This document shows, piece after piece, positions 8,633 to 15,900 of a stretch of 64,000 nt of DNA. The notes below the pieces were generated by a model, which worked only from the letters and a program-made list of their open reading frames with translations, was not told the origin of the DNA and did not search any database. Origin of the DNA: Dehalococcoidia bacterium (GTDB taxonomy: Bacteria; Chloroflexota; Dehalococcoidia; Lucifugimonadales; UBA3495); NCBI GenBank assembly GCA_021295965.1, contig JAGWBI010000007.1:1-64000 (forward strand), read 5' to 3'. Each line of letters begins with the position of its first letter. Position 1 is the first letter of the stretch. The position numbers and the translations under genes were made by a program.

Positions 8633-9619
8633 ATGGCTGACAAAGTTCAACTGGGCTGCCTGCTGCCCACCCGTGGTCTGCTGCTGGAAGACAGCAAGCC
8701 CACCGACGCCGAATCCGTGCTGCGGCTGGCCACGTGGGCCGAGGAGGCCGGCATCGATTCAGTTTGGGTCGGCGACAGCCTGACCGCCAAACCCCGGCTG
8801 GAGGCCATGACCACCCTGGCGGCCATTGCCGCGCGCACGTCTCGCGTCCGGTTGGGCACTGCGGTGATGCTCATGGCCCTGCGCCATCCGGTGCTGCTGG
8901 CCCAGATGGTGGGCACGGTGGACCTTATTTCCGGCGGCCGACTGCAGCTGGGCGTCGGCGTGGGCGGCGCGTTCAACCCCATGCAGCGGGCGGAGTGGCG
9001 CAACGCAGACGTGAACCAACGCACCCGCGCTCCCCGTCTTGAGGAGATGATGCAGGTGATTAAGGGCCTCGGTTCAGGACAGCCCTACACCTTCGACGGC
9101 AAGCATTTCCAGCTGGACGACGTGGTGATGGAACCCACCCCGGTACAGTCCAGCGGCGTGCCGGTGTACGTGGGCGTCCACTGGCATGGACGAGGCGACG
9201 GGCAGGGGGCCCAGCGCGAACGCCAGGCCCGCCGCGCCGCGCGATTGGCCGACGGCATCATCTCGATTTCGGCCACGCCTGACGAGTTCGTGGAGATGAC
9301 CGACACCGTGCGCGACTACTACGCGGAGTACCAGCGAAACCCGGATGATATGTCCTCGGTAATGTATATGACGGTGAACCTGGACGAGGACGTGGCCCGG
9401 GCCGAGGCGGAGGCCGAGGACTGGTTGCTGGGTTACTACGGAGCAAACATCTGGGGCGACCGCTGGGGACCCTTCGGCGACGCCGAGCGGGTGCGGGAGC
9501 GCATCCACGCCTACGCCGAAGCCGGCGCTGACCAGATCGTGGTCCGGTTCGCCAGCTATCGCCAGGAGGAGCAGATGCAGACCTTCCTGGAGCAGGTGGC
9601 TCCCGACTTCCGACGCTGA
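8633..9619 (+). CDS. LLM-class (luciferase-like) oxidoreductase, probably F420-dependent
   Basis: A 328-residue luciferase-like monooxygenase-fold protein starting MADKVQLGCLLPTR, with the typical TIM-barrel blocks: AEEAGIDSVWVGDS, ARTSRVRLGTAVM, the GGRLQLGVGVGG loop and VPVYVGVH. Family members transfer hydride from F420H2 or use FMNH2. The ATG is 6 bp after cofC and on the same strand, so it is probably the last gene of the F420 operon and an F420 user. Substrate unknown. Confidence 0.88.
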   Translation: MADKVQLGCLLPTRGLLLEDSKPTDAESVLRLATWAEEAGIDSVWVGDSLTAKPRLEAMTTLAAIAARTSRVRLGTAVMLMALRHPVLLAQMVGTVDLISGGRLQLGVGVGGAFNPMQRAEWRNADVNQRTRAPRLEEMMQVIKGLGSGQPYTFDGKHFQLDDVVMEPTPVQSSGVPVYVGVHWHGRGDGQGAQRERQARRAARLADGIISISATPDEFVEMTDTVRDYYAEYQRNPDDMSSVMYMTVNLDEDVARAEAEAEDWLLGYYGANIWGDRWGPFGDAERVRERIHAYAEAGADQIVVRFASYRQEEQMQTFLEQVAPDFRR

Positions 9620-9656
9620 CACAACCGCCAGGCCTACGTTGACATAACCGGCAGGC

Positions 9657-9683
9657 CCGCTCATGGTGAGCCCGTCGAACCAT
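9657..9683. repeat. Half of a dispersed hairpin repeat (TGAGCC-TGTCGAACCAT type)
   Basis: These 27 bases match the reverse complement of 53547-53573 at 26 of 27 positions; there the same sequence is the right inner arm of a flanked element. The copy contains an ATG (9663) in frame with fabI, which therefore looks like a repeat-derived false start. Confidence 0.75.
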
Positions 9684-9695
9684 CGAGGTAACCCC

Positions 9696-10469
9696 GTGTA
9701 TCCCATCGACTTGACCGGCCGCAATGCGGTCATCTTCGGCGTGGCCAACGACCGCAGCATCGCCTGGGCCATCGCCCGCACCCTCGCGGACGCCGGGGCG
9801 CGTATCGCGCTTACCTACCAGAACGACCGCCTCAAGAGCCGGGTGGCAAGGCTGGCCGAGACGCTGGACGACGCTCTGATCTTCCCGTGCGACGCCTCTG
9901 ACGACGACCAGATCCAGGCCGTGTTCGAGGGTGTTCAGGCTGAGATGGGTTCGCTTTCCGTGCTGGTGCACAGCATCGCCTTCGCCAACCGGGATGATCT
10001 GGCCGGCCGGCTGGCTGACACCGGCCGCGACGGCTTCCGCCTGGCTCTGGAGATCAGCGCGTTCACGTTGCTGCCCATGGTGCGCCACGCCGCGCCCCTG
10101 ATGACCGACGGCGGCAGCGTCATCGCCATGACGTTCCACGCTTCCAGCCGCGTTTATCCCGGTTACAACGTCATGGGGACGGCCAAGGCCGCGCTGGAGC
10201 ACGAGATCCGGCAACTGGCGTACGAATACGGCGGCGACAACATACGGGTGAACGCCATTTCCGCCGGCCCGGTGGATACGCTGGCGGCTCGGGGCATCAG
10301 CGGCTTCCTGGATATGCGCCGCACCCACGCGGAGAAGGCCCCCCTGGGCCGCAATATCACCGCCGACGAGGTGGCGAATACGGCGCTGTTCCTGTGCAGC
10401 GACCTGTCCAGCGGGGTGACGGGAACGGTGCTGCCCGTGGACGCCGGCTATCACATCATGGCGGTGTGA
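9696..10469 (+). CDS. fabI: Enoyl-[acyl-carrier-protein] reductase FabI-like
   Basis: A 257-residue short-chain dehydrogenase starting MYPIDLTGRNAVIFGVAND, close to the usual FabI N-terminus with its unusual NAD-binding loop. The catalytic pair is Tyr157 and Lys164 with the FabI spacing Y-x6-K (YNVMGTAK), unlike the Y-x3-K of ordinary SDRs. It reduces the enoyl-ACP double bond in the last step of fatty-acid elongation. GTG 9696 is chosen because a GAGG lies 8 nt upstream; the ATG at 9663 lies in a dispersed repeat. It follows the LLM gene but is separated by repeat DNA. Confidence 0.9.
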   Translation: MYPIDLTGRNAVIFGVANDRSIAWAIARTLADAGARIALTYQNDRLKSRVARLAETLDDALIFPCDASDDDQIQAVFEGVQAEMGSLSVLVHSIAFANRDDLAGRLADTGRDGFRLALEISAFTLLPMVRHAAPLMTDGGSVIAMTFHASSRVYPGYNVMGTAKAALEHEIRQLAYEYGGDNIRVNAISAGPVDTLAARGISGFLDMRRTHAEKAPLGRNITADEVANTALFLCSDLSSGVTGTVLPVDAGYHIMAV

Positions 10470-10485
10470 CGTAGTAACTGTCGTT

Positions 10486-10634
10486 CCTGCGACAGAACAG
10501 CCTGCCCCGTGCCTGACATGGGGTCACCCCATACCTGATACGGGGCAGGAACCCAGAAAGGCCGTTGAGAAAGGCACGCTAGCCCGGCTTTAGGTTCGCT
10601 GGATTCCCGCTTTCACGGGAATGACGGTATCTGT
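10486..10634. repeat. Intergenic hairpin-rich repeat region
   Basis: The space after fabI contains an imperfect palindromic unit: a CCTGCCCCGT arm and its complement ACGGGGCAGG around 10500-10548, then a TTCCCGCTTTCACGGGAA hairpin near 10604. The latter belongs to the CGTCATTCCCGC family seen at 19678, 38830, 61853 and 62988. No gene is visible. Confidence 0.75.
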
Positions 10635-10642
10635 AAGGCGGT

Positions 10643-11428
10643 CTAAATCGCTTCCAACTGCTGCTGATCTGCCGCCGCCTTCTCGTTGAGTCCCAGTTCA
10701 CTGTACGCTTTGGCCCGGTTGGCCCAGGCCTCCCGATAACGCGGGTCGAGGGCGATGGCCTTGGTGAACTGGTCCACCGCCTCGCGCACCCTCCCCTGGT
10801 TGACGAGGGACAGGCCCAGTTCCGTCATACCGGCGGCGGTGAGCGGTCGGGTTATCTTCAGCGGCGCTACGGCGAAGGCCGGCGCAGGCTCGCCCTCCGG
10901 CTCCGACGGCTGTGTTGGGGATGCCGGGTTCACTTCTGACGCGTGCTGAGACGCCAGTACAGGCTCGGGTTCCGGCGCCGCGGTGGCCTCGCCCGGCGAT
11001 GCGGTTTGAGATGGCAGCGTCGCGCTGGCGTCGGCGCCAGCCTCCTCAGACGACGCCAGTGTTGGCTCCGGCGCGTCAGCCGGCTCTCTGCCGGCGTCCG
11101 CCGTGGCGTAGGGGCGGGTTATTTCCCATCCGCAGTTGGTGCAGAACGAGGGGCCGGATTCGTGGGTGTGCTGGCAGCGCGGGCAGGATACGGTAGTGTC
11201 CTGCTCCCCATCGGTGGCAACAGGCTGGCGCGCCCGCATGAATACCAGGGACAGCATCGGCAGCATACAGAAAATCGTCAGCCACTCGTAGAAACCCGGG
11301 ATGAGGCCCACTGCTGGGATAGCCGCGGCTCCGGCCCACAACAACGGGTTTCTCCCTTTGTTGCGGGCTAAACGCGCGGTCCAGGCGACCACGAATAGCA
11401 AGGACAATATTTGAAGAATCTCGTTCAT
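10643..11428 (-). CDS. Membrane protein with zinc ribbon and C-terminal TPR
   Basis: A 261-residue protein of unknown role. Residues 1-70 hold two hydrophobic membrane segments. A zinc ribbon follows with Cys82, Cys85, Cys96 and Cys99 (CPRC...CTNC), then a low-complexity Pro/Ala/Glu linker to about residue 185. The C-terminus carries tetratricopeptide-like helices (MTELGLSLVNQGRVREAVDQ; AIALDPRYREAWANRAKAY). ATG 11428 is chosen over an upstream TTG because it puts the hydrophobic segment at the N-terminus. The layout suggests a membrane-anchored scaffold. Confidence 0.75.
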   Translation of the reverse strand: MNEILQILSLLFVVAWTARLARNKGRNPLLWAGAAAIPAVGLIPGFYEWLTIFCMLPMLSLVFMRARQPVATDGEQDTTVSCPRCQHTHESGPSFCTNCGWEITRPYATADAGREPADAPEPTLASSEEAGADASATLPSQTASPGEATAAPEPEPVLASQHASEVNPASPTQPSEPEGEPAPAFAVAPLKITRPLTAAGMTELGLSLVNQGRVREAVDQFTKAIALDPRYREAWANRAKAYSELGLNEKAAADQQQLEAI

Positions 11429-11557
11429 TTTTACCCGATTACGGATATTTCCTTTGTTATTATAACTGCAAAATCGTAAGCGCGGCAAACGTGGCGTCGT
11501 GATTTACTTTGTGCGGGGATGGCCGGTAGCCTTTGCAGAGCCGGAGCCCGTCGCAAA

Positions 11558-11587
11558 TTGACAGTTCAACCGCCCCGGTGCTATCGT
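11558..11587 (+). promoter_or_regulatory. Possible sigma-70-type promoter for the FBPase gene
   Basis: TTGACA at 11558-11563, an 18-bp spacer and TATCGT at 11582-11587 precede the FBPase ATG by about 86 bp. The -35 box is consensus; the -10 box matches 4 of 6. This is a pattern match only. Confidence 0.35.
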
Positions 11588-11673
11588 AAGCTCGCAAAAC
11601 CAACGCATACTGGAAGCATTGTATCGCGCCAGCAGGCGTCCCCGGCTCGCTGGGCGCTGGAGGGAGAACTCAG

Positions 11674-12855
11674 ATGGATTTGACGATTTCCGTGCTCAAG
11701 GCAGACGTCGGTTCAATCGGCGGCCACACCAGGCCGTCGGAACGGATGATGGCCGCCGTAAACGCCGCTACCGAGCGGGCGATCCGGGATGGCCTCCTCA
11801 TTGATGCCTACGTCGGGCATACCGGTGATGACATCTGCATCACCTCCACCCACACCCGGGGCGACAACGACGAAGCGGTCCACCAGTTCGCCTGGAGCAC
11901 CTTCCTGGAGGCCACCGACATTGCCCGTGAATACGGGCTGTATGGCGCGGGACAGGACCTGCTGGTTGACGCTCCCTCCGGCAACATTCGTGGCGCCGGC
12001 CCCGCCGTGGCCGAGATAACCTTCGACCACGACCCGATCAAGACCAACCCCGTACGCCCCGCCGAATCCTTCTTCGTCCTCGCCGCCGACAAGTGCGGCC
12101 CCGGCGCGTACAACCTGCCCATGTTCCTGGGCTTTGCCGACCCCATGTACTGCGCCGGCCTGATGCTTCCCCGCCTGGGCGACGGGTTCACCTTCAACAT
12201 CATCGACATGGACAACACCGATGGCGACAGCATCATCTCGTTGAACGCTCCCGAGGACTACTACCGCATCACGGTATTGCTGCGCGACAACGAGCGGTTC
12301 GCCATCGAGAGCATCACGTCCCGATACAGCGGGCAGACCGCCGCCGCTATATCCGCCACTCGGCTGCACAACATCGCCGGCAGCTACACGGGCAAGGACG
12401 ACCCGGTGGCCATCGTGCGCAACCAGGGCATCTTCCCGGCGCCCGAGGAACTGATCTCCCCCTACACCAAGGCCCACTACATCGGCGGCGACGCGCGGGG
12501 TTCCCACGTGATGCCGCTCATGCCCGTGCCCATCAACACCGCCGTGACGGGCATGTACTGCCTGCCCTTGGTGTCCTGCATAGGCTTCAGCATCAACGGC
12601 GAGGGCAAGTTCTCCGACTCGTCCACTGACTTCTTCGACAACCCGGCTTGGGACTACACCCGCCAGCTGGCCCAGGAGAAGGGCATCGCCATGCGCTCGC
12701 AGGGCTGGTCCGGCGCGGCCATGCTGCCCTACGGAGAGCTGGAATACTCCGGCTTCCGCCAGAGCATCGGCGACCTGGTGGCCCGCTTCGCCATCCGGAC
12801 CAACGGCCACCAGCCGGCGAAAGAAGAGGCGGTTGCCACGGGCGACGACGACTGA
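11674..12855 (+). CDS. fbp: Fructose-1,6-bisphosphatase, class V (archaeal FBP aldolase/phosphatase type)
   Basis: A 393-residue protein of the archaeal/deep-bacterial FBPase family, starting MDLTISVLKADVGSIGGH, where the N-terminal region binds metals in this family. GHTGDDICI, ADKCGPGAYNLP and SINGEGKFSD are characteristic blocks. Known members are bifunctional and turn triose phosphates into fructose 6-phosphate in gluconeogenesis. A strong GGAGGGAG lies about 8 nt before the ATG. It is monocistronic here. Whether both activities are retained cannot be seen. Confidence 0.92.
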   Translation: MDLTISVLKADVGSIGGHTRPSERMMAAVNAATERAIRDGLLIDAYVGHTGDDICITSTHTRGDNDEAVHQFAWSTFLEATDIAREYGLYGAGQDLLVDAPSGNIRGAGPAVAEITFDHDPIKTNPVRPAESFFVLAADKCGPGAYNLPMFLGFADPMYCAGLMLPRLGDGFTFNIIDMDNTDGDSIISLNAPEDYYRITVLLRDNERFAIESITSRYSGQTAAAISATRLHNIAGSYTGKDDPVAIVRNQGIFPAPEELISPYTKAHYIGGDARGSHVMPLMPVPINTAVTGMYCLPLVSCIGFSINGEGKFSDSSTDFFDNPAWDYTRQLAQEKGIAMRSQGWSGAAMLPYGELEYSGFRQSIGDLVARFAIRTNGHQPAKEEAVATGDDD

Positions 12856-12884
12856 ACGGTACTACATAAACACCGAAAATAGCG

Positions 12885-12907
12885 GAGGCGGGCTTGAAAC
12901 CCGCCTC
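12885..12907. repeat. Short inverted repeat of the GGCGGG-TTGAAA-CCCGCC type
   Basis: GAGGCGGG and CCCGCCTC surround CTTGAAA, forming an 8-bp-stem hairpin just after the FBPase stop. It resembles the hairpin at 40772-40800. There is no T-run, so it is not a clear intrinsic terminator. Confidence 0.65.
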
Positions 12908-12966
12908 TATTGTCAATAGCCGATTCCCGCATCGAAGTTCGGGTTTCGCAGATCGGAAGGTGACAC

Positions 12967-13296
12967 GTGGTTACCCCCCATTCCTTTGCCGAAATCGTGG
13001 CCGAAGTCGCCCGAAAACATTTGCGGGACGACCTGCCGACCGCCACCGTGCAGGCGCGCCCGATAACCGACCTCTACGGCGATCCGGGCTTCCATCTGCG
13101 GATACTGTACGACGGCCACGTAGAAAAGCCGTCTCCCCGCCTGATGACCGGTCTCTATCACCGCATGTGGCCGGACCTGGTCAAACACGGCATTGGAGAT
13201 GAGCTCATCAGCCACTCTTTTATTGACAAAACGGAAGATAGCCTTTGGTCCTTACCGGCAGGACCGGCAACCCACCTTCCAGAGAGCAACCAATGA
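12967..13296 (+). CDS. Small protein, putative antitoxin partner of the downstream HEPN protein
   Basis: A 109-residue protein starting at GTG 12967 after a GGAAGG about 6 nt upstream. I do not recognise the family. It has an N-terminal helix-like stretch (FAEIVAEVARKHL) and a middle beta-like segment (GFHLRILYDGHVEK). Its TGA overlaps the next ATG as ATGA, so the two are translationally coupled. The antitoxin role is inferred from position, size and the HEPN neighbour. Confidence 0.6.
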   Translation: MVTPHSFAEIVAEVARKHLRDDLPTATVQARPITDLYGDPGFHLRILYDGHVEKPSPRLMTGLYHRMWPDLVKHGIGDELISHSFIDKTEDSLWSLPAGPATHLPESNQ

Positions 13297-13775
13297 ACTG
13301 GGAGGCCCTGATTGCGGTAAGCGAGAAACTGGCGCAAGTGGAGCATATTTCCGATTCAGACGTTCAGACTGGAGTAGCCCAGCTCAACAAAGCCGTCAGC
13401 GTGGCTTACTATGCTATGTTTCACGCCCTGGCACAAAACAACGCGGACAGGCTGGTTGGCGATTCGGAGTCTGACGGGGAAACCGTCGCTTGGCACAGAA
13501 TCTATCGCGCCCTCGAACACCGCACAGCATACAGGCAGTTGAGCGAATCACGGCTCGGGAATTTCAGCGACCAGGTTAGGCGGTTCGGTTCTACCTTCAG
13601 AGACCTGCAGGATAGCCGCCACCGAGCCGATTATGACCCGCAATCATACTTCGCCCGAACCGAAACTCTGAACTTGATTGCGGAGGCTGAATCTGCCATT
13701 AGGGATTTCCTGACTGCAACCATTGCGGAGCGCCGGGACCTGGCCGCCCACGTATTATTCACGTCACGGGGATAA
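13293..13775 (+). CDS. HEPN-domain protein, probable RNase toxin
   Basis: A 160-residue helical protein with a HEPN-like core: AVSVAYYAMFHALAQ (residues 34-48), a common helix of UPF0332-type HEPN proteins, and a later helix RHRADYDP that matches the R-x-ADY pattern of that group. HEPN proteins are often RNases in toxin-antitoxin and defence systems. The canonical R-x4-6-H motif is ambiguous here (RIYRALEH is a candidate). ATG 13293 is chosen because it forms a 4-bp overlap with the upstream gene. Family likely, toxicity inferred. Confidence 0.72.
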   Translation: MNWEALIAVSEKLAQVEHISDSDVQTGVAQLNKAVSVAYYAMFHALAQNNADRLVGDSESDGETVAWHRIYRALEHRTAYRQLSESRLGNFSDQVRRFGSTFRDLQDSRHRADYDPQSYFARTETLNLIAEAESAIRDFLTATIAERRDLAAHVLFTSRG

Positions 13776-13794
13776 CCTAACACTGAGGGATCTG

Positions 13795-14982
13795 TCAGCC
13801 GCTGAAAATCCCGTTCCGCTCAAAGATGTTCGCCAGTTCAGCGATGCCGGCTGAAACCGTTTCCGCCGTGGGGTGGCCGAAGCAGAGGCGGGCCATGTTG
13901 GCCCCATTGCCCTCGGGCGAAAACATCGTGCCGTTGTAGTAGCCGACTCCTTCACGGAAGGACTGCTCCTGGAAGCTCGCCAGGTCGGTGCCCTGAGGCA
14001 TGGTCAGCCACACGTACAGGCCGCCCTCGGGCCGGGACCAGGTGGCCCGGTTGCCGAAGTGCTCGCCCAATGCGGCCAGCATGGCGTCCCGCTTGACCCG
14101 CAGCGCCTGGTTTTCCTCGTCGATGTGCTCGTACATCTCGCTGCGGAGGTACTCGTTGATGGCCAGCGCGGCGAACTGGTTGACGCCGCCCGACTTGAAG
14201 CTCAGCGCCCGCTCCCGCACCCGCTCCGGCGCGACCATATAGCCCATGCGCACGCCCGGCGCGATGATCTTGGACATCGAACCGACGTACAGCACCTGGC
14301 CGCTGTCGTCCATACTGCCCATCGACGTTACATCCTCGCCTTCAAAGCGCAGGTCAACGTAGCAGTCGTCCTCCATCACGGGCACTCCGTGGCTGGCGCA
14401 GACCTCCAGGGTACGCCGGCGGCGTTCCAGGGTCATGGTCCAGCCCAGCGGGTTCTGGAATGTCGGGATGGTGTAGAGGAACTTGACCCGCCGGCCGGCT
14501 GCCGTCTGCGCCCGGATGGTCTCGTCCAGCGCCTCCGGGATGATCCCCTCGTTGTCGCACTTGACGCCCACCACGTTGGCGCCCCACAGCCGCATCTGGC
14601 GCATGGTCCCCAGGTACACGTACTCCTCGGTCAGCAGCACGTCGCCGGGGTTGGTCAACGCCTGGATCAGCATATTGATGGCTTCCCCGGATCCCGAAGT
14701 CAGAATGATGTCGTCGGGCGACACGTCCATCTGCCGGTCCCGCTGCAGCTTTTCCGCCACCAACTCGCGGAGAGGTGGGTAGCCGGCGGACACCGGATAG
14801 TAGGCCAGATCGCGCCCTTCGCGCTCCAACGCCACCCGCAACGCATCGGCCAGGCCGGTCAGCGGCAGGGTATCCGGATCGGGGTAGGCCACCGCGAAGT
14901 CGTAGGTGGCGTGGCGGTTGGCGCCGCGTGTGGTGATCGGCGCACGTTCCGCGAACAGGCTGTTGTAGTTGAACTGGGTCAT
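13795..14982 (-). CDS. PLP-dependent class I/II aminotransferase (2-aminoadipate/MocR-like)
   Basis: A 395-residue fold-type I aminotransferase. YYPVSAGYPPLRELVAEKL, TSGSGEAINMLIQAL, PTFQNPLGWTM and the PLP-binding lysine in GSMSKIIAPGVRMGY are all in the expected order; the GNTSEP-like arginine region is ARLCFG near the C-terminus. It lacks the GntR DNA-binding domain of MocR regulators, so it is an enzyme, probably acting on aromatic, branched or 2-aminoadipate-type substrates. It is convergent with the HEPN gene and shows no pathway neighbours. Confidence 0.88.
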   Translation of the reverse strand: MTQFNYNSLFAERAPITTRGANRHATYDFAVAYPDPDTLPLTGLADALRVALEREGRDLAYYPVSAGYPPLRELVAEKLQRDRQMDVSPDDIILTSGSGEAINMLIQALTNPGDVLLTEEYVYLGTMRQMRLWGANVVGVKCDNEGIIPEALDETIRAQTAAGRRVKFLYTIPTFQNPLGWTMTLERRRRTLEVCASHGVPVMEDDCYVDLRFEGEDVTSMGSMDDSGQVLYVGSMSKIIAPGVRMGYMVAPERVRERALSFKSGGVNQFAALAINEYLRSEMYEHIDEENQALRVKRDAMLAALGEHFGNRATWSRPEGGLYVWLTMPQGTDLASFQEQSFREGVGYYNGTMFSPEGNGANMARLCFGHPTAETVSAGIAELANIFERNGIFSG

Positions 14983-15010
14983 CTTGTGTTTCCTCCGGCG
15001 GCGGAAGCGT

Positions 15011-15397
15011 TCAAGGTATAGAGCGTTCGGCCAAGGTAATGATTCTGGACACGAATGATACTCCGTCGCTCACACTCAGTAGGAAGTCTGTGCCTTCCAA
15101 ATTACCGTGATAAAAATGAGTGTGCAACAGTCCTTGATTGTTGTTCAGGCAGTGTTCCAATTCCGATAACGTAAGCCCGGGGTTGGCGATGCGTTGAGCG
15201 ACTTGCAGGAAACTCCACCGCTGGTTGGGGGCAAAGTGATGGCTGGCGAAATGCTCCGGATCTGCGGCGCTCATGGCGGCTACGGTTGCGCCCCAGACCA
15301 TTTCTGCTACAGCCTGGCTTTGACGGGGTATCGTCTCCAGCACCGCTAACGCGGCCAGGAAATCGCGCGCAGATTCCAAGTGCCTGGCACGGTCCAT
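15011..15397 (-). CDS. Small HEPN/PaREP1-like helical protein, second of a tandem pair
   Basis: A 128-residue mostly helical protein. The stretch SQAVAEMVWGATVAAMSAAD resembles the WGAA helix of PaREP1/HEPN proteins, followed by a His-rich segment (HFASHHFAP) and a C-terminal helix. It lies 13 bp after the gene at 15411-15857 on the same strand, which looks like the same fold. The role is unknown; paired small HEPN proteins often form toxin-antitoxin-like units, but that is inference. Confidence 0.5.
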   Translation of the reverse strand: MDRARHLESARDFLAALAVLETIPRQSQAVAEMVWGATVAAMSAADPEHFASHHFAPNQRWSFLQVAQRIANPGLTLSELEHCLNNNQGLLHTHFYHGNLEGTDFLLSVSDGVSFVSRIITLAERSIP

Positions 15398-15410
15398 TTA
15401 CCGTTGCCGC

Positions 15411-15857
15411 TTATACTTCCGCCGCCAGAAGTTCAATGAACTTTTTGACCGGTGGCAGGCTACGGACATAGTCTTCCGGTTCCCAGAACACAACGGGAAG
15501 AGTGCCGTCAGTGGACGTTGTGGCGCCATGGAGCTTGAAGCAGATCACGTTAATGAATAGGGTTGAATATACCGGGAGCGGGTCGTTGACGCGTTCGAAC
15601 GCCTGCCTAACAGCCTCGGCGGACGATTCCGGTGGCGGTTCTACACCGTCGAGCTGGTAGATAACGTCGTGCGCGTCATCGTGTGTCTCGCAGACCCAGC
15701 CCCGCCGCGCCGCGACCTCGCGCAACGCGGTGAAGGCAGCCTGATAAACCGTGGCGGACCCTTCCCGGTACTGACCGTCGGTAATCAGACCTTCGCCTTT
15801 CGCCAGCAACGTCAACGGCGTGTCGGGGGTTTCCGCGTATGTCGCAGCTGCACTCAT
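15411..15857 (-). CDS. PaREP1/HEPN-like protein, first of a tandem pair
   Basis: A 148-residue protein whose first half (LLAKGEGLITDGQYREGSA, then AAFTALREVAARRGW) closely follows the PaREP1-type HEPN pattern of an amphipathic TPR-like helix pair ending in a conserved Arg-Gly-Trp. The C-terminal half contains DDAHDVIYQLD and VFWEPEDYVRSLPPVKKFIE. It is probably co-transcribed with the next gene. The ATG at 15857 sits near aspS, which is read on the same strand, so the pair may also be served by the aspS transcript. Confidence 0.55.
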   Translation of the reverse strand: MSAAATYAETPDTPLTLLAKGEGLITDGQYREGSATVYQAAFTALREVAARRGWVCETHDDAHDVIYQLDGVEPPPESSAEAVRQAFERVNDPLPVYSTLFINVICFKLHGATTSTDGTLPVVFWEPEDYVRSLPPVKKFIELLAAEV

Positions 15858-15900
15858 GCTGGTTCTCTGACGGGCTGACTATTCGGATTGTAGCACGCGC

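Noticed and set aside
9617-9661. Near-tandem 22-bp repeat TGACA-AACCG-CAGGCC between the LLM gene and fabI
   Set aside because: Only two imperfect copies, with no clear regulatory meaning; may be part of decayed repeat DNA.
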